NCBI GenBank assembly: GCA_031395485.1
Contig: JANNUS010000017.1
Coordinates: forward strand, 62,001 to 126,000
Direction of reading: 5' to 3'
Length of the DNA: 64,000 nucleotides
Origin: UBA2336 sp031395485
GTDB taxonomy: Bacteria; Bacteroidota; Bacteroidia; Cytophagales; Cyclobacteriaceae
Shown: positions 1 through 9,557 of the stretch, in pieces
Numbering within the stretch: the first letter of the stretch is position 1
Layout: each line of letters begins with the position of its first letter
Notes under the pieces: generated by a model
Told to the model about the DNA's origin: nothing
What the model saw: only the letters and a program-made list of their open reading frames with translations
Database searches by the model: none
Program-made: the position numbers and the translations under genes

Positions 1-667
1 CACCGGAAAGTGCCATCACAACCTTATCGTTGCCAAGTTTATTTTTTAAATCAGCAATGGATGTTTCTACAAACTGATCCGGAGTCCAATCTTGTGCGCA
101 GTTACAAATGTGAACAACAAAATTCCGCAATAGGTTTTTCCCTTCTGTTGTGTGTGTTACCTCAGGATGAAATTGAATACCATAAACTTCTTCACCCTTC
201 ACCTGAAATGCAGCGATCTTTACGGAAGGTGTTGCAGCAATCACTTCAAAATTATCAGGCACTTTGTCAATCGTATCAGCATGTGACATCCACACCTGAG
301 TATCGAGGGAGATTTCTTTTAAAAGAGCATTATGATGGTCAACCGTTGTGAGCTTAGCCCGGCCATATTCCCTGATTTTCGATGGTACTACATTACCGCC
401 ACTTCGTTGGGCGATAAGTTGGGCACCATAACAAATACCCAAAACAGGTACTTTCCCTTTAAACAGATTTATGTCCACATCGGGAGAACCGCTGTCCCGC
501 ACAGAACAAGGACTACCAGAAAGTATCACGCCCTTTATATCGGGCGTAAGCACAGGAATTTTATTAAACGGGTGAATTTCGCAGTATACATTCAATTCCC
601 GCACCCTTCGGGCAATGAGTTGTGCGTATTGAGAACCGAAGTCGAGGATTAAAATTTTTTGGGACAT
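1..667 (-). CDS. guaA: GMP synthase (glutamine-hydrolysing), 3' part cut by window edge
   Basis: This is the N-terminal 222 or so codons of GMP synthase, which converts XMP to GMP with glutamine-derived ammonia in purine synthesis. It starts at ATG 667 and runs off the left edge. The translation opens with MSQKILILDFGSQYAQLIAR. The class I glutamine amidotransferase domain is complete: the nucleophile cysteine lies in GICYGAQ and the His/Glu pair in FHPEVTHT. The read ends at VMALSG, the beginning of the SGGVDS ATP-pyrophosphatase loop. Two plus-strand open frames in the same DNA are shadows. A TATCTTTG box lies directly upstream. Identification is firm; only the 3' two thirds is unseen. Confidence 0.96.
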   Translation of the reverse strand, partial: MSQKILILDFGSQYAQLIARRVRELNVYCEIHPFNKIPVLTPDIKGVILSGSPCSVRDSGSPDVDINLFKGKVPVLGICYGAQLIAQRSGGNVVPSKIREYGRAKLTTVDHHNALLKEISLDTQVWMSHADTIDKVPDNFEVIAATPSVKIAAFQVKGEEVYGIQFHPEVTHTTEGKNLLRNFVVHICNCAQDWTPDQFVETSIADLKNKLGNDKVVMALSG

Positions 668-671
668 GATG

Positions 672-679
672 CAAAGATA
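672..679 (-). promoter_or_regulatory. Putative -7 box for guaA
   Basis: TATCTTTG on the minus strand matches the Bacteroidota -7 consensus TAnnTTTG. It ends 4 nt before the guaA ATG, so the transcript would have a very short leader or none. No clear -33 TTG is visible at the expected distance, so this rests on the -7 box alone. Confidence 0.45.
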
Positions 680-745
680 ATACGACTTTTCGGCCTGAAA
701 AGAAGCATGATACCTTTATAGAAGTAATGATCAAAAATTATCAGA

Positions 746-1588
746 TCAGTCCTTCGCGTTGTAGCAATATTGTTTCAAGTAGTCAGCGGCTTGATCCATT
801 CCTGCATTGAAAACTCGAGAGAGCAAACGACACCCCTCCTCCAGATTTTCACTTTCAGCAAAAGAAATACCCTTAAATAACTGCAACTGCTGACTTTCGG
901 GGTCTAGCCGAAGGCCAAGGTCAATGTAGGTCAATGCCATTGCATACGCTTCTTGCTCTAAACAAAGCGATGACATATACATGTAAGCAGGCGAATAGCC
1001 TCCGTTAATAGTTAGGGCAGCATCTAAATGCATGAATGCGCTATCCGGCTCATTTAGATTCGCGTATATAAACCCCAATTGAGTTTCAATCTCTTCACTG
1101 TTCGTAAGTTTTTGAAGCATGAGAAGCTCTTGCTTTGCCTCTTTATACTCTTCGTTTTCCAAAAAGATGTTTGCTTTAAATAGTACTAGATCAGGATTTG
1201 ACGGGCTTAGCAAAAGCAGCTCGTTAATATCCGCTAACTGAGATTTTGTGTCTCCTAATTCTCGGTTAATAAATGCCCGCAGAAGTTTAGCGCGGGGTAC
1301 CAAAGGGTATGCCAGAATAAAACCATTGAGATCAATCAACGCTTTTTGAAATTCACCGGTACTGTAAAAACAAATGGCGCGCTTGTACAGCACGCCCTTT
1401 GATTCTGTGTCTTTGAGTTTCGAGAGATCGACTACGTTGTTATAAATTTTTATGGCTCCCTCAAAATCCTGACGGCTCAACAGCGTATCTCCTTCTGCTT
1501 CCATCGCCTTCCATTTTACAGAAAATGTTTGTGCCTGTAAACTCAGTACACAAAAAATAGAGAAGAGTAGGATTACTGAAACCCTCAT
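746..1588 (-). CDS. Exported TPR-repeat protein
   Basis: A 280-residue protein with a Sec signal peptide at about residues 1-19 (hydrophobic run ending LQAQ) followed by tetratricopeptide-like helix pairs throughout, for example around FEGAIKIYNNVVDL, FQKALIDLNGFILAYP and PDSAFMHLDAALTINGGY. TPR proteins act as protein-interaction scaffolds; no enzyme motif is visible. It probably sits in the periplasm. It lies 5 bp downstream of typA on the same strand and could be co-transcribed with it. The specific function is unknown. Confidence 0.8.
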   Translation of the reverse strand: MRVSVILLFSIFCVLSLQAQTFSVKWKAMEAEGDTLLSRQDFEGAIKIYNNVVDLSKLKDTESKGVLYKRAICFYSTGEFQKALIDLNGFILAYPLVPRAKLLRAFINRELGDTKSQLADINELLLLSPSNPDLVLFKANIFLENEEYKEAKQELLMLQKLTNSEEIETQLGFIYANLNEPDSAFMHLDAALTINGGYSPAYMYMSSLCLEQEAYAMALTYIDLGLRLDPESQQLQLFKGISFAESENLEEGCRLLSRVFNAGMDQAADYLKQYCYNAKD

Positions 1589-1593
1589 TTAAT

Positions 1594-3396
1594 TTACTTA
1601 CTAAAGCGCTTCCGTTCGTTTTCTTTCAAATAGATTTTACGTAAACGGATTGACTTCGGTGTAACCTCGACATACTCATCTGCCTGAATGTACTCCAAGG
1701 CTTCTTCAAGCGTGTGCTTTAATGGAGGCGCAATTTTCATTTTCTCATCCGAACCCGATGCACGCATGTTTGTAAGCTTCTTGGTTTTGGTAACGTTAAT
1801 TACCAAGTCTCCATTACGGCTGTGTTCACCAATCACCTGCCCTTCATAAACAGCTTCACCCGGATTGATGAAGAACTTACCACGGTCTTGCAAATTGTGC
1901 AAACTGTACGCGATAGATTCACCTTCTTCCATCACAATCAATGAACCATTAATACGACCTGGTATTTCGCCTTTGTATGGCTGATATTCTTTAAAGCGGT
2001 GTGTTACTACTGCTTCACCCGCTGTTACGTTTAATAAATAGTTACGCAATCCCATAATTCCTCGTGAAGGAATCATGAATTTTAAAATCATACGATCGCC
2101 TTTTGGTTCCATGTTTACCATTTCACCTTTGCGTTGCGATACCGTTTCGATAGCCTTACCCGCCACTGTCTCTGGTAAGTCAATGGTAAGTTCTTCCACA
2201 GGCTCTGACTTCACACCATCAATGTCACGGAAAATTACTTGTGGCTGTCCAATCTGAAGCTCATATCCCTCTCTGCGCATCGTTTCAATCAACACCGATA
2301 AGTGAAGTACCCCACGACCAAATACGATAAAACTATCGGCCGAACCAGTGTCGCCTAATTTAAGTGCAAGGTTCTTTTCCAATTCTTTCTCTAAGCGATC
2401 TTTAACGTGACGGGAGGTAACAAACTTTCCTTCCTTCGCATAGAAAGGTGAGTTGTTAATTGTGAAGAGCATGCTCATGGTAGGCTCATCAATAGAAATA
2501 GATTTCAATGCCTCCGGCTTATCAACATCCGCAACGGTATCACCAATTTCAAATCCTTCTAACCCAACTAACGCACAAATTTCTCCTGCTCTTACTTCTT
2601 CTACCTTCTTCTTATCAAACCCTTCAAACACGTAAACCTCCTTAATTTTAGTCTTGGAGATTTTTCCATCACGCTTTACCAAAACAATTGGTTGGCCGGC
2701 TTTCACGGTACCACGCTGAACTCGCCCAATCGCCACGCGGCCTATATACGATGAATACTCTAATGAAGTGATCATCATCTGTGTTGGTCCGTGATCAATT
2801 TTTGGTTCAGGGATGTACTCAATTACGCCTTCAATCAGTGAGGTAATATCAGTCGTTGGTTTCTTCCAATCCGTGCTCATCCAACCTTGCTTGGCTGAAC
2901 CGTAGAACGTAGGGAAATTAAGCTGCTCTTCGGTTGCATCCAGTGAAAACATAAGCTCAAATACTTGCTCATGTACTTCATCGGGTGTACAGTTCTTCTT
3001 GTCTACTTTATTGATTACTACAATTGGCTTCAAACCTAATTGCAATGCTTTCTGCAACACAAAACGGGTTTGTGGCATGGGGCCTTCAAAGGCATCCACC
3101 AATAACAAACAGCCATCGGCCATGTTCAATACGCGCTCTACTTCACCACCAAAGTCACTGTGGCCCGGAGTATCAATTACGTTGATTTTATATTCTTTAT
3201 AATGAACGGATACGTTCTTAGCAAGAATCGTGATTCCACGCTCGCGTTCGAGGTCATTGCTATCCATGATCAGTTCACCAGGGTTCTCGTGATCTTTAAA
3301 TAAGTGACCGGCATGTAATAGTTTATCCACCAGGGTAGTTTTTCCGTGGTCAACGTGTGCAATGATTGCGATGTTTCTAATCTTCGAAGCTTCCAT
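1594..3396 (-). CDS. typA: Ribosome-associated GTPase TypA/BipA
   Basis: A 600-residue translational GTPase of the TypA/BipA family, full length for the family. The G1 motif AHVDHGKTT is at residues 13-21, followed by DTPGHSDFGGEV (G3) and NKVDKKN (G4). EF-Tu-like domain 2, the EF-G-like domains and the BipA-specific C-terminal region (from about SRGIMGLRNYLLN onwards) follow. BipA binds the ribosome, assists assembly of the 50S subunit and affects growth at low temperature or under stress. The start at 3396 gives the canonical MEASKIRNIAIIAHVDHGK opening. The plus-strand open frames inside it are shadows. Confidence 0.97.
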   Translation of the reverse strand: MEASKIRNIAIIAHVDHGKTTLVDKLLHAGHLFKDHENPGELIMDSNDLERERGITILAKNVSVHYKEYKINVIDTPGHSDFGGEVERVLNMADGCLLLVDAFEGPMPQTRFVLQKALQLGLKPIVVINKVDKKNCTPDEVHEQVFELMFSLDATEEQLNFPTFYGSAKQGWMSTDWKKPTTDITSLIEGVIEYIPEPKIDHGPTQMMITSLEYSSYIGRVAIGRVQRGTVKAGQPIVLVKRDGKISKTKIKEVYVFEGFDKKKVEEVRAGEICALVGLEGFEIGDTVADVDKPEALKSISIDEPTMSMLFTINNSPFYAKEGKFVTSRHVKDRLEKELEKNLALKLGDTGSADSFIVFGRGVLHLSVLIETMRREGYELQIGQPQVIFRDIDGVKSEPVEELTIDLPETVAGKAIETVSQRKGEMVNMEPKGDRMILKFMIPSRGIMGLRNYLLNVTAGEAVVTHRFKEYQPYKGEIPGRINGSLIVMEEGESIAYSLHNLQDRGKFFINPGEAVYEGQVIGEHSRNGDLVINVTKTKKLTNMRASGSDEKMKIAPPLKHTLEEALEYIQADEYVEVTPKSIRLRKIYLKENERKRFSK

Positions 3397-3444
3397 AAAC
3401 CTTAAAATCCTTGTTAATTCAATGATTTGTTTTCATTGAGGGCG

Positions 3445-3452
3445 CAAAGATA
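3445..3452 (-). promoter_or_regulatory. Putative -7 box for typA
   Basis: TATCTTTG on the minus strand matches the Bacteroidota TAnnTTTG box and would give typA a leader of roughly 40 nt. A matching -33 element is not obvious. Confidence 0.45.
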
Positions 3453-3541
3453 ATCTTAATTTGACGATTTACAGATTAGGGATTTGAAAATTCACATTCA
3501 ATACTGGGTGCATTTCATTCTAAAAATGATATCAAAATTCA

Positions 3542-5710
3542 CTAAGACTCCTTTCCCGATTTTAAATATTCTAAATGATTAAAAACCATTCTAATCTCTC
3601 CGTATGAATAGTGATCTCCAAGCTTTCGTTTTACGGCTGAGAATGATGTGCTGGTCATTTCATCCATCACCTGTTGAATGGCTACAATTTTTTCATCTCG
3701 AACAAGCTTACTGATAGGCAACTCGCCTGATTTAACGAATTGAGCAAGATGTCCTTCAATGGTTGAAATCGCTAACCCTCGGGCAGCGGCAATGCCATCG
3801 AGCGAAATTCCCCGATCAAATAAAAGTTTGCTCTCCCAGGCACTGTCAACTTTCGGTTTTTCAATTTTGTCCATTGCCTTACGTGGCGCTTCAAATGCTT
3901 TAACGCTCTCGTGAACCAATAATTCGTCTTGCCATCGAACACTTCTAAGTTTATTAGCTTTAGCAGCAACTAGTGCTATTAGCGCACTTACCTCTTTCGT
4001 ATACTTTTTTACTTTGCTCTTGGATTTTAATGATGCAAAATGTTCTTGAAGCTTTATATAAAAATCATCGTGCAGCAATCCGCTAAAATGATTAATAGAC
4101 TTCGTTAGACCAATCACAAAATCTTTGTAGTCACCCGATTCGCTTGCTTTGGCAAAACTTCTCTCCAGCCACTGCTGTGTCTTCATGGCTACTTCCAACA
4201 AGGCATTTGACTTTTCGATTAGATGAATGCTCAATGCAATCGCTCCTTTCAAATCCGGCAATTTTTTTTCAGGCAATACTTCAGCCCACGCTGCTATTGC
4301 CAATTGCAGTTTGCTGAAATCAAACAATTGAGAAATTCTTTGCTTCTCGTATTCGGCCTTTTCTGATTCGAGTAAATCTTTCAGACTCAACTCATTTTGC
4401 AACTGTCGAGAATACTCCACTACTTGTGGATTCGTAGTAATCTGTCGATGTGTAATGGGTGACTGAAGTACAATACCATCCAACGAAGTACATCGGCTTA
4501 ACGCCACATATACTTGCCCAGGGGTAAACGAACTGCCTGCATCAATGATTGCCTTTTGAAAGGTTAGTCCCTGACTTTTATGGATGGTTATAGCCCACGC
4601 CAGGCGAATGGGAAATTGGGTGAAAGAACCTAGCTCCTCTTCTTCAATATCATCGGTTGTGGAATTGTACTGATATCGAATGTTTGTCCACGATATTTTA
4701 TTTAAATCAAAAGTATCGCCATCATCAAATTCAACTTCTATTGCATCGGCATCAACATGTGTTATCGTGGCAATTTTTCCATTATAATAACGCTTGTCTT
4801 CGCTGGTATCATTTTTTATAAACATGATGCGGGCTCCTTTCTTTAACGTAAGCACCTCATCGGTAGGATAGTTTTTTTCGGGAAAATCACTTTCAATAGT
4901 TGCATGGAACCTGAATGAATCCCCACTAAGTTTCGATAGCTCCTGTACATTAATGGCATCCGCTTTTTGATTGTGTGTTGTTAATGTAACAGCTCCTTCT
5001 AATGGAACGTTTAACAATCTGGAATTCAGCAATTCCAAATCATCCGAACTTACTTCATTATTACGAACACTATTCAGTAAGTCGATAAAAACTTGCTCAC
5101 TTTGTCTATAAATCTTGTTAAGCTGAATACAGAGTGGAGGTGACTCTTGAACTACTTTCGAATGAAAGAAAAAAGGGCTTTCGTAGTGATCTTTCAGAAT
5201 GCTCCACTCATCGGCCTTCGCTACGGGTGAAAGTTGATACAGGTCACCAATAAATAACACCTGCACTCCGCCAAAAGGTTGGTGACGTTTTCGTACTCCG
5301 CGAAGTATTGCATCTACAGCGTCTAACATATCGCACCGAACCATACTTACCTCATCAATAATGAGTAATTCTAATTCTTGCAATAACTCGCGTTTACTCT
5401 TGCTTAGGTGAAGGTTTTTAAAAAGTGTATTTCGGCTGGTTATTTGGATAGCACTATTATGATCATTAAATCCCGGTAGATAAATTCCAAAAGGCAGTTG
5501 AAATAAAGAGTGCAACGTCATACCACCGGCATTAATTGCTGCAACGCCTGTAGGTGCAGCAATCGCAAAATTTTTATCGGTGTTTTCGGCAATGTATTTA
5601 AGGAACGTTGTTTTTCCTGTTCCTGCTTTACCTGTTAAGAAAACAGAACGCGATGTATGACTGATGAAATCAGCTGCCAAAGCAAACATAGTATTGGCCG
5701 AATCATGCAT
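3542..5710 (-). CDS. PIF1-like DNA helicase with C-terminal helix-turn-helix
   Basis: A 722-residue superfamily 1 helicase of the PIF1/RecD2-like group. Walker A GKAGTGKT is at residues 27-34 and Walker B in LLIIDEVSMV. A downstream AITIHKSQGLTF motif and VYVALSRCTSLDG (motif VI region) complete the helicase core, within about the first 430 residues. The C-terminal part is helical and ends with a helix-turn-helix region (around SLDGIAAARGLAISTIEGHL), like the HTH_40 domain often attached to bacterial Rec-type helicases. Such enzymes unwind DNA, including structured DNA, during replication or recombination. Domain calls are by motif; the exact subfamily is not certain. Confidence 0.88.
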   Translation of the reverse strand: MHDSANTMFALAADFISHTSRSVFLTGKAGTGKTTFLKYIAENTDKNFAIAAPTGVAAINAGGMTLHSLFQLPFGIYLPGFNDHNSAIQITSRNTLFKNLHLSKSKRELLQELELLIIDEVSMVRCDMLDAVDAILRGVRKRHQPFGGVQVLFIGDLYQLSPVAKADEWSILKDHYESPFFFHSKVVQESPPLCIQLNKIYRQSEQVFIDLLNSVRNNEVSSDDLELLNSRLLNVPLEGAVTLTTHNQKADAINVQELSKLSGDSFRFHATIESDFPEKNYPTDEVLTLKKGARIMFIKNDTSEDKRYYNGKIATITHVDADAIEVEFDDGDTFDLNKISWTNIRYQYNSTTDDIEEEELGSFTQFPIRLAWAITIHKSQGLTFQKAIIDAGSSFTPGQVYVALSRCTSLDGIVLQSPITHRQITTNPQVVEYSRQLQNELSLKDLLESEKAEYEKQRISQLFDFSKLQLAIAAWAEVLPEKKLPDLKGAIALSIHLIEKSNALLEVAMKTQQWLERSFAKASESGDYKDFVIGLTKSINHFSGLLHDDFYIKLQEHFASLKSKSKVKKYTKEVSALIALVAAKANKLRSVRWQDELLVHESVKAFEAPRKAMDKIEKPKVDSAWESKLLFDRGISLDGIAAARGLAISTIEGHLAQFVKSGELPISKLVRDEKIVAIQQVMDEMTSTSFSAVKRKLGDHYSYGEIRMVFNHLEYLKSGKES

Positions 5711-5732
5711 ACCTAAACCAATAGATAAAAAC

Positions 5733-6626
5733 TTAACATTTAAATCTCAAAAATGTACCCATTGGAAGATCCCTTTCTTGCTTCGACTTAAGGAAAAACT
5801 CTCCGTATTCTGGTTCCTCAACTTTAAAATGTGTTTTCACAATATTCAAGCCCACTACTGGTGACAATCCTACTGCATACATGCTTAAAATAAAGAATGC
5901 ATTTTTACTTTCTAATAATTGACTGGCAAGAAAAATCAATTCATTCAGCTTTTCTTGCAACGTCCACTTTTCGCCATCAGGACCACGGCCGTAGGGTGGC
6001 GGATCCATGATAATGCCATTATACTTATTGCCACGTTTCACTTCACGCTTTACAAACTTCAACGCGTCTTCATACACCCAACGAATATCTTTCGCGTTGT
6101 TTAACTGCATGTTTTGATTTGCCCAGTTAATACCCGGGCGTGAAGCATCAACGTGCGATACATCGGCACCAGCCAGTTTTGCTACCACCGAAGCTGCGCC
6201 TGTGTATGCAAACAAGTTGAGAACTTTGGGGTTTGGTACATTCCAACTTTTAATGGTATCAAAAATAAAATTCCAATTTGAGCCTTGCTCAGGAAAAATG
6301 CCCACATGCCCAAACCCGGTAAGGGCTAACCGAAGATTCAGTTTTAAATCAATGTATTCGTAATTGACTTGCCAGCTCTCGGGCATGCTTTTGCCGCGCG
6401 TCCACCCGCCTGTTACATCGTCTGAAAACCGGAACTTATCTTTTTGCTCACGTTGAAAACGGGCAGTGGCTACTTTGTTCCATTCTTCTTCTGAAAGAAC
6501 TTTACTCCAGATCGCCTGTGGCTCCGGACGGATAAGCGTATACTTTCCAAAACGCTCCAATTTTTCGCCTTCACCTGAGTCAAGCAGTTCATAATCTTTC
6601 CAGGAGGTAGGACTTAATAGTTTCAT
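5733..6626 (-). CDS. Class I SAM-dependent methyltransferase, probably rRNA-modifying
   Basis: A 297-residue Rossmann-fold methyltransferase. The SAM-binding motif is VLNLFAYTGAASVVAKLAGA, followed by an acidic strand end (SHVDASRPGINWA). The catalytic-type motif IIMDPPPYGRG carries the DPPxxG signature of RlmI/RlmK-like cytosine-5 or base methyltransferases. An N-terminal PUA domain as in RlmI is not evident; the N-terminal 100 or so residues look like the Methyltrans_SAM family. Substrate is inferred as 23S rRNA but not shown. It lies 22 bp upstream of the helicase gene on the same strand, so the two may be co-transcribed. Confidence 0.82.
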   Translation of the reverse strand: MKLLSPTSWKDYELLDSGEGEKLERFGKYTLIRPEPQAIWSKVLSEEEWNKVATARFQREQKDKFRFSDDVTGGWTRGKSMPESWQVNYEYIDLKLNLRLALTGFGHVGIFPEQGSNWNFIFDTIKSWNVPNPKVLNLFAYTGAASVVAKLAGADVSHVDASRPGINWANQNMQLNNAKDIRWVYEDALKFVKREVKRGNKYNGIIMDPPPYGRGPDGEKWTLQEKLNELIFLASQLLESKNAFFILSMYAVGLSPVVGLNIVKTHFKVEEPEYGEFFLKSKQERDLPMGTFLRFKC

Positions 6627-6697
6627 TCAAGTAAAGATAAGTTTATGATTTTAGGATTCAAGTTTCGGATTAGGTTTCAAAAGTTTAAGTTTATCAA

Positions 6698-7492
6698 ATG
6701 AAATCCGGAGACCTTATTTCAAGCGCTCAAAATCCAAAGATTAAAAGCCTGTTAGCGCTGGAAAAGCCACGCGAACGAAGGCGGGAACAACTCTTTGTAA
6801 TTGAAGGTAAAAAGGAAATTGGAATGGCATTGGAGGCCGGGTACAAAATCGGCAACCTGTTTTTTTGTGACGATATTATTTCGTTTGATGAATTGAAGTC
6901 GTTAGGACTAACCGATAAATTTTACGCGCGTGTTACGAAAGATGTCTTCGATAAAATAGCGATGCGTGAAAATTCAGGAGGCGTCATCGCAGTAGCCGAA
7001 ATGAAGGTTCACCCGCTGGATAAAATCGTACTCAGTAAAAATCCATTGCTTCTTATTCTTGAGGGTGTTGAAAAACCAGGAAACCTAGGAGCCATCTTAC
7101 GCACAGCCGATGCAGCCGGAGTTGATGCTGTTATTATATGCGATCCTCAAACAGATTTTTATAACCCCAATGTTATACGCTCAAGCATCGGCTGCATTTT
7201 CACAAAACAAGTTGCCGCAGCTACTTCAGAAGAAACCATTCAATGGCTAAAGAGAAATAATATCGCAATCCTCTGCACGTATTTGGAGGCATCTAAACCG
7301 TACAATACGATCGACTTCACAAAACCCAGCGCTATTGTTATGGGGACCGAGTCAACAGGCCTGACGGAAGTTTGGACTAAAAATTCAGATTCAAACATTA
7401 TCATACCGATGGGCGGTAAAATTGATTCCATGAATGTTTCCACAGCTGCTGCGGTAGTAGTCTTTGAGGCAAAGCGACAGCGAGGATTCTGA
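6698..7492 (+). CDS. SpoU/TrmH-family RNA 2'-O-methyltransferase
   Basis: A 264-residue SPOUT methyltransferase. All three SpoU motifs are present: motif 1 EKPGNLGAILRTADAAG, motif 2 IVMGTESTGL and motif 3 IIPMGGKIDSMNVSTAAAV. The N-terminal 100 residues resemble the L30e-like substrate-binding domain that precedes the catalytic fold in RlmB/TrmH-type enzymes. It transfers a methyl group from SAM to the 2'-O of a ribose in rRNA or tRNA; the target nucleotide cannot be read from sequence. It is divergently oriented to the neighbouring methyltransferase gene, with a 71-bp gap. Confidence 0.9.
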   Translation: MKSGDLISSAQNPKIKSLLALEKPRERRREQLFVIEGKKEIGMALEAGYKIGNLFFCDDIISFDELKSLGLTDKFYARVTKDVFDKIAMRENSGGVIAVAEMKVHPLDKIVLSKNPLLLILEGVEKPGNLGAILRTADAAGVDAVIICDPQTDFYNPNVIRSSIGCIFTKQVAAATSEETIQWLKRNNIAILCTYLEASKPYNTIDFTKPSAIVMGTESTGLTEVWTKNSDSNIIIPMGGKIDSMNVSTAAAVVVFEAKRQRGF

Positions 7493-7667
7493 TCTGGCAG
7501 ATTGCTTCTTCGTATTGACAGCTTCCGCCTCAGCAGTTAGCTGGCAATTTCAGGACTACAAAAAAGTGTAAATTTAAATCAGAACTGTTAACCGAAAAGG
7601 GTAAATTTATTTCAAGCCGAGTCATTCTGTAATGCAGGCCGTACAAAGATACCTAAACAACTAAAAT

Positions 7668-8615
7668 ATGAATCACGCAAAATTCATTGCTGTATTCGGA
7701 CTAATGCTGGTTCTCATAATCAGCTGTGACCCTCAAAGGGAAATAAAGCAAGGTGAAGGATTTGTAAATGTAAAAGGAGGAAAGATTTGGTACAGAGTTG
7801 TTGGAGAAGGTGACAAAATCCCGATCTTAATGTTACATGGAGGTCCGGGAGGTGCAAGCTATTACTTAAATCCGTTGCGTCCTTTAAGCAAAGAGAGACC
7901 AGTAATAACATTTGATCAATTGGGATGTGGACGTTCAGACGGAATTACCGACACTACGCTAATGACAGTAGATAACTATGTTGAACAGATAAGGCAATTA
8001 TTGACAGCCTTAAAAGTCAAGGATTTTTATCTATACGGGCATTCTTGGGGAACCATGCTTGGGACGGATTACTATCTCAAGTATCCGGAAGGTATTCAAG
8101 CTTTGATTTTAGGAAGTCCATGTTTAAGTGCGAGCATGTGGATAAAGGATGCAGACACACTGATCTCCATGCTACCCGACACCATTCAGTTTGTTTTAAA
8201 TGAAAGTAAAAAAAATTCTCCACAGGATTCAACGAAACTGAGAGAAGCTATGAAATACTATGGTAAAAACTATTATGCACGAAAGCCACACCCATCCGAT
8301 CGGGATAGTGTTGGTGGAACGGTAGGCTTTAATGTATATCAATATATGTGGGGTAATAGTGAATTTCATGCCACGGGAACATTGAGAAATTATGACAGAA
8401 CACCTGACTTGAAGAGAATAAAAATTCCAACTCTATACATTACAGGAGAGTTTGACGCAGCCCGACCAACTACAGTTAAGTATTATCAAACTTTGACACC
8501 TAATTCAAAATTTGAAATTATTAAAGGTGCAGGTCATGAGACAATGAAGGACAATCCAGACGCTGATATAAAAGCAATTTCCAGTTTCTTGAGTGACTTG
8601 GAAAAAAAAGAGTAG
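7668..8615 (+). CDS. Proline iminopeptidase-type alpha/beta hydrolase lipoprotein
   Basis: A 315-residue alpha/beta hydrolase of the peptidase S33 type. The oxyanion motif HGGPGGASYY, the nucleophile elbow GHSWGTMLG (Ser), the acid in GEFDAARPT and the histidine in GAGHETM are all present. The protein starts with a lipoprotein signal: a hydrophobic run ending LVLIISC, with the lipobox cysteine at residue 20, so it is probably anchored to a membrane outside the cytoplasm. S33 enzymes release N-terminal proline or hydrolyse other small amides or esters; substrate here is unproven. It stands alone in its transcription unit. Confidence 0.87.
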   Translation: MNHAKFIAVFGLMLVLIISCDPQREIKQGEGFVNVKGGKIWYRVVGEGDKIPILMLHGGPGGASYYLNPLRPLSKERPVITFDQLGCGRSDGITDTTLMTVDNYVEQIRQLLTALKVKDFYLYGHSWGTMLGTDYYLKYPEGIQALILGSPCLSASMWIKDADTLISMLPDTIQFVLNESKKNSPQDSTKLREAMKYYGKNYYARKPHPSDRDSVGGTVGFNVYQYMWGNSEFHATGTLRNYDRTPDLKRIKIPTLYITGEFDAARPTTVKYYQTLTPNSKFEIIKGAGHETMKDNPDADIKAISSFLSDLEKKE

Positions 8616-8765
8616 ACCACCACAAAGGTTCAATGGACTTACATATCCGGTTGAACCCTATAATTATAGAAAATCTGGAACCTGATTGTCCACTTTATTG
8701 GAGTACGTCCGTAATCGTACATGCTAAATAATGTGTATCCGTTTCAAATCCTAAAATAGTATGAC

Positions 8766-8874
8766 CGTCATTTCGCAGCGAACCTGACGAAGGATGGTGA
8801 GTGGAGAAATCCCCTTGAGGGTTAAGCGAAAGGGGATTTCTCCGTCCTGCCTGTGGCCGGACTGCGAAATGACG
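8766..8874. repeat. REP-like nested inverted repeat, copy 1
   Basis: Outer arms CGTCATTTCGCAG (8766-8778) and CTGCGAAATGACG (8862-8874) are perfect reverse complements. Inner arms GGAGAAATCCCCTT (8803-8816) and AAGGGGATTTCTCC (8830-8843) are also perfect. The RNA or single strand would form a long two-part hairpin. Related elements occur at 14084-14165, 35080-35159 and, degenerate, at 58879-58920. It resembles small non-autonomous, transposase-mobilised palindromes; no coding capacity. Confidence 0.85.
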
Positions 8875-8956
8875 ACATACCTTTAATTTTACCCCTGAAA
8901 TATTAGTTTCTGTTGTTTAAAGGCCACTTCTTTTATAACTATCGAAAATCATTATA

Positions 8957-8975
8957 TATTTATTGTTTATAAATA
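8957..8975. promoter_or_regulatory. Short palindrome upstream of DUF2975/HTH pair
   Basis: TATTTAT-TGTTT-ATAAATA is a 7-bp inverted repeat in the AT-rich upstream region, 49 bp before the DUF2975 gene. It could be an operator for the adjacent Cro/CI-type regulator, but AT-rich DNA yields such repeats by chance. Confidence 0.25.
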
Positions 8976-9023
8976 AAACTTTATTGATATTTGATCGTTA
9001 ATTACTAAAAAACAATAAAACGC

Positions 9024-9554
9024 ATGGAAATAAAAACGAAAACGGAAAGAATTCTCATGTTTATGCACATTCTGGCTTGGGTGGCATTCATTGGTTTATC
9101 GATAAAAGCAGGCGCAATCCTGATTTCGTATGGTGTAAGTTGTGTTAACCACACAGCTGCCAGAAACCTGTACAATGGACTGGATTTGTATAACCTCAGA
9201 GAGTTCAATTTCTGGTACTACACGATGTCTGTTTCTTTCATTTTTGCCTTTTCAGCCATGAAAGCATTGGTGGTGTATCTGGTAATTAGAATCCTGTCGA
9301 AGGTAAACCTAATGAATCCCTTTACAGTTGAAGTCGCCCTGATACTTGAAAGGATTAGCTATGTATTAGCCGGAACCTCGCTTATCGCATTGCTAAACAA
9401 TGCACAAGCCTCCTGGTTGATGAAAAGAACAGAAATATTTCAAGTAGAATTGGCTTCCGGGGAATTCATTTTTATGGCGGGCCTTGTGTTTATTATTTCT
9501 CAGGTCTTTAAGCGTGGCGTAGAGATTCAATCTGAAAACGACTTAACTGTATAA
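9024..9554 (+). CDS. DUF2975 family membrane protein
   Basis: A 176-residue protein with four predicted membrane helices (about 12-35, 65-90, 105-130 and 145-165). The pattern of a small four-helix protein followed at once by a short Cro/CI-type regulator is the standard DUF2975 arrangement in Bacteroidota and Firmicutes. The role of the family is unknown; the regulator is usually thought to control it. The next gene begins 3 bp after its stop, so the two form an operon. Confidence 0.8.
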   Translation: MEIKTKTERILMFMHILAWVAFIGLSIKAGAILISYGVSCVNHTAARNLYNGLDLYNLREFNFWYYTMSVSFIFAFSAMKALVVYLVIRILSKVNLMNPFTVEVALILERISYVLAGTSLIALLNNAQASWLMKRTEIFQVELASGEFIFMAGLVFIISQVFKRGVEIQSENDLTV

Positions 9555-9557
9555 GCC

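Larger units (their letters stand above)
8616..9023. other. 408-bp intergenic region
   Basis: No gene is supported here. The middle holds a 109-bp nested inverted repeat (8766-8874). The right part is AT-rich, contains a short palindrome at 8957-8975, and presumably carries the promoter of the DUF2975/HTH pair. Confidence 0.7.

Noticed and set aside
10..652. Two plus-strand open frames at the left edge.
   Set aside because: They lie antisense to the clear guaA reading frame, which extends off the window edge, and their translations match no protein pattern.
8766..8874. Reading the palindrome as the terminator of the hydrolase gene.
   Set aside because: It is 150 bp past the stop, has no T run after the stem and has relatives elsewhere in the window, so a mobile repeat fits better.
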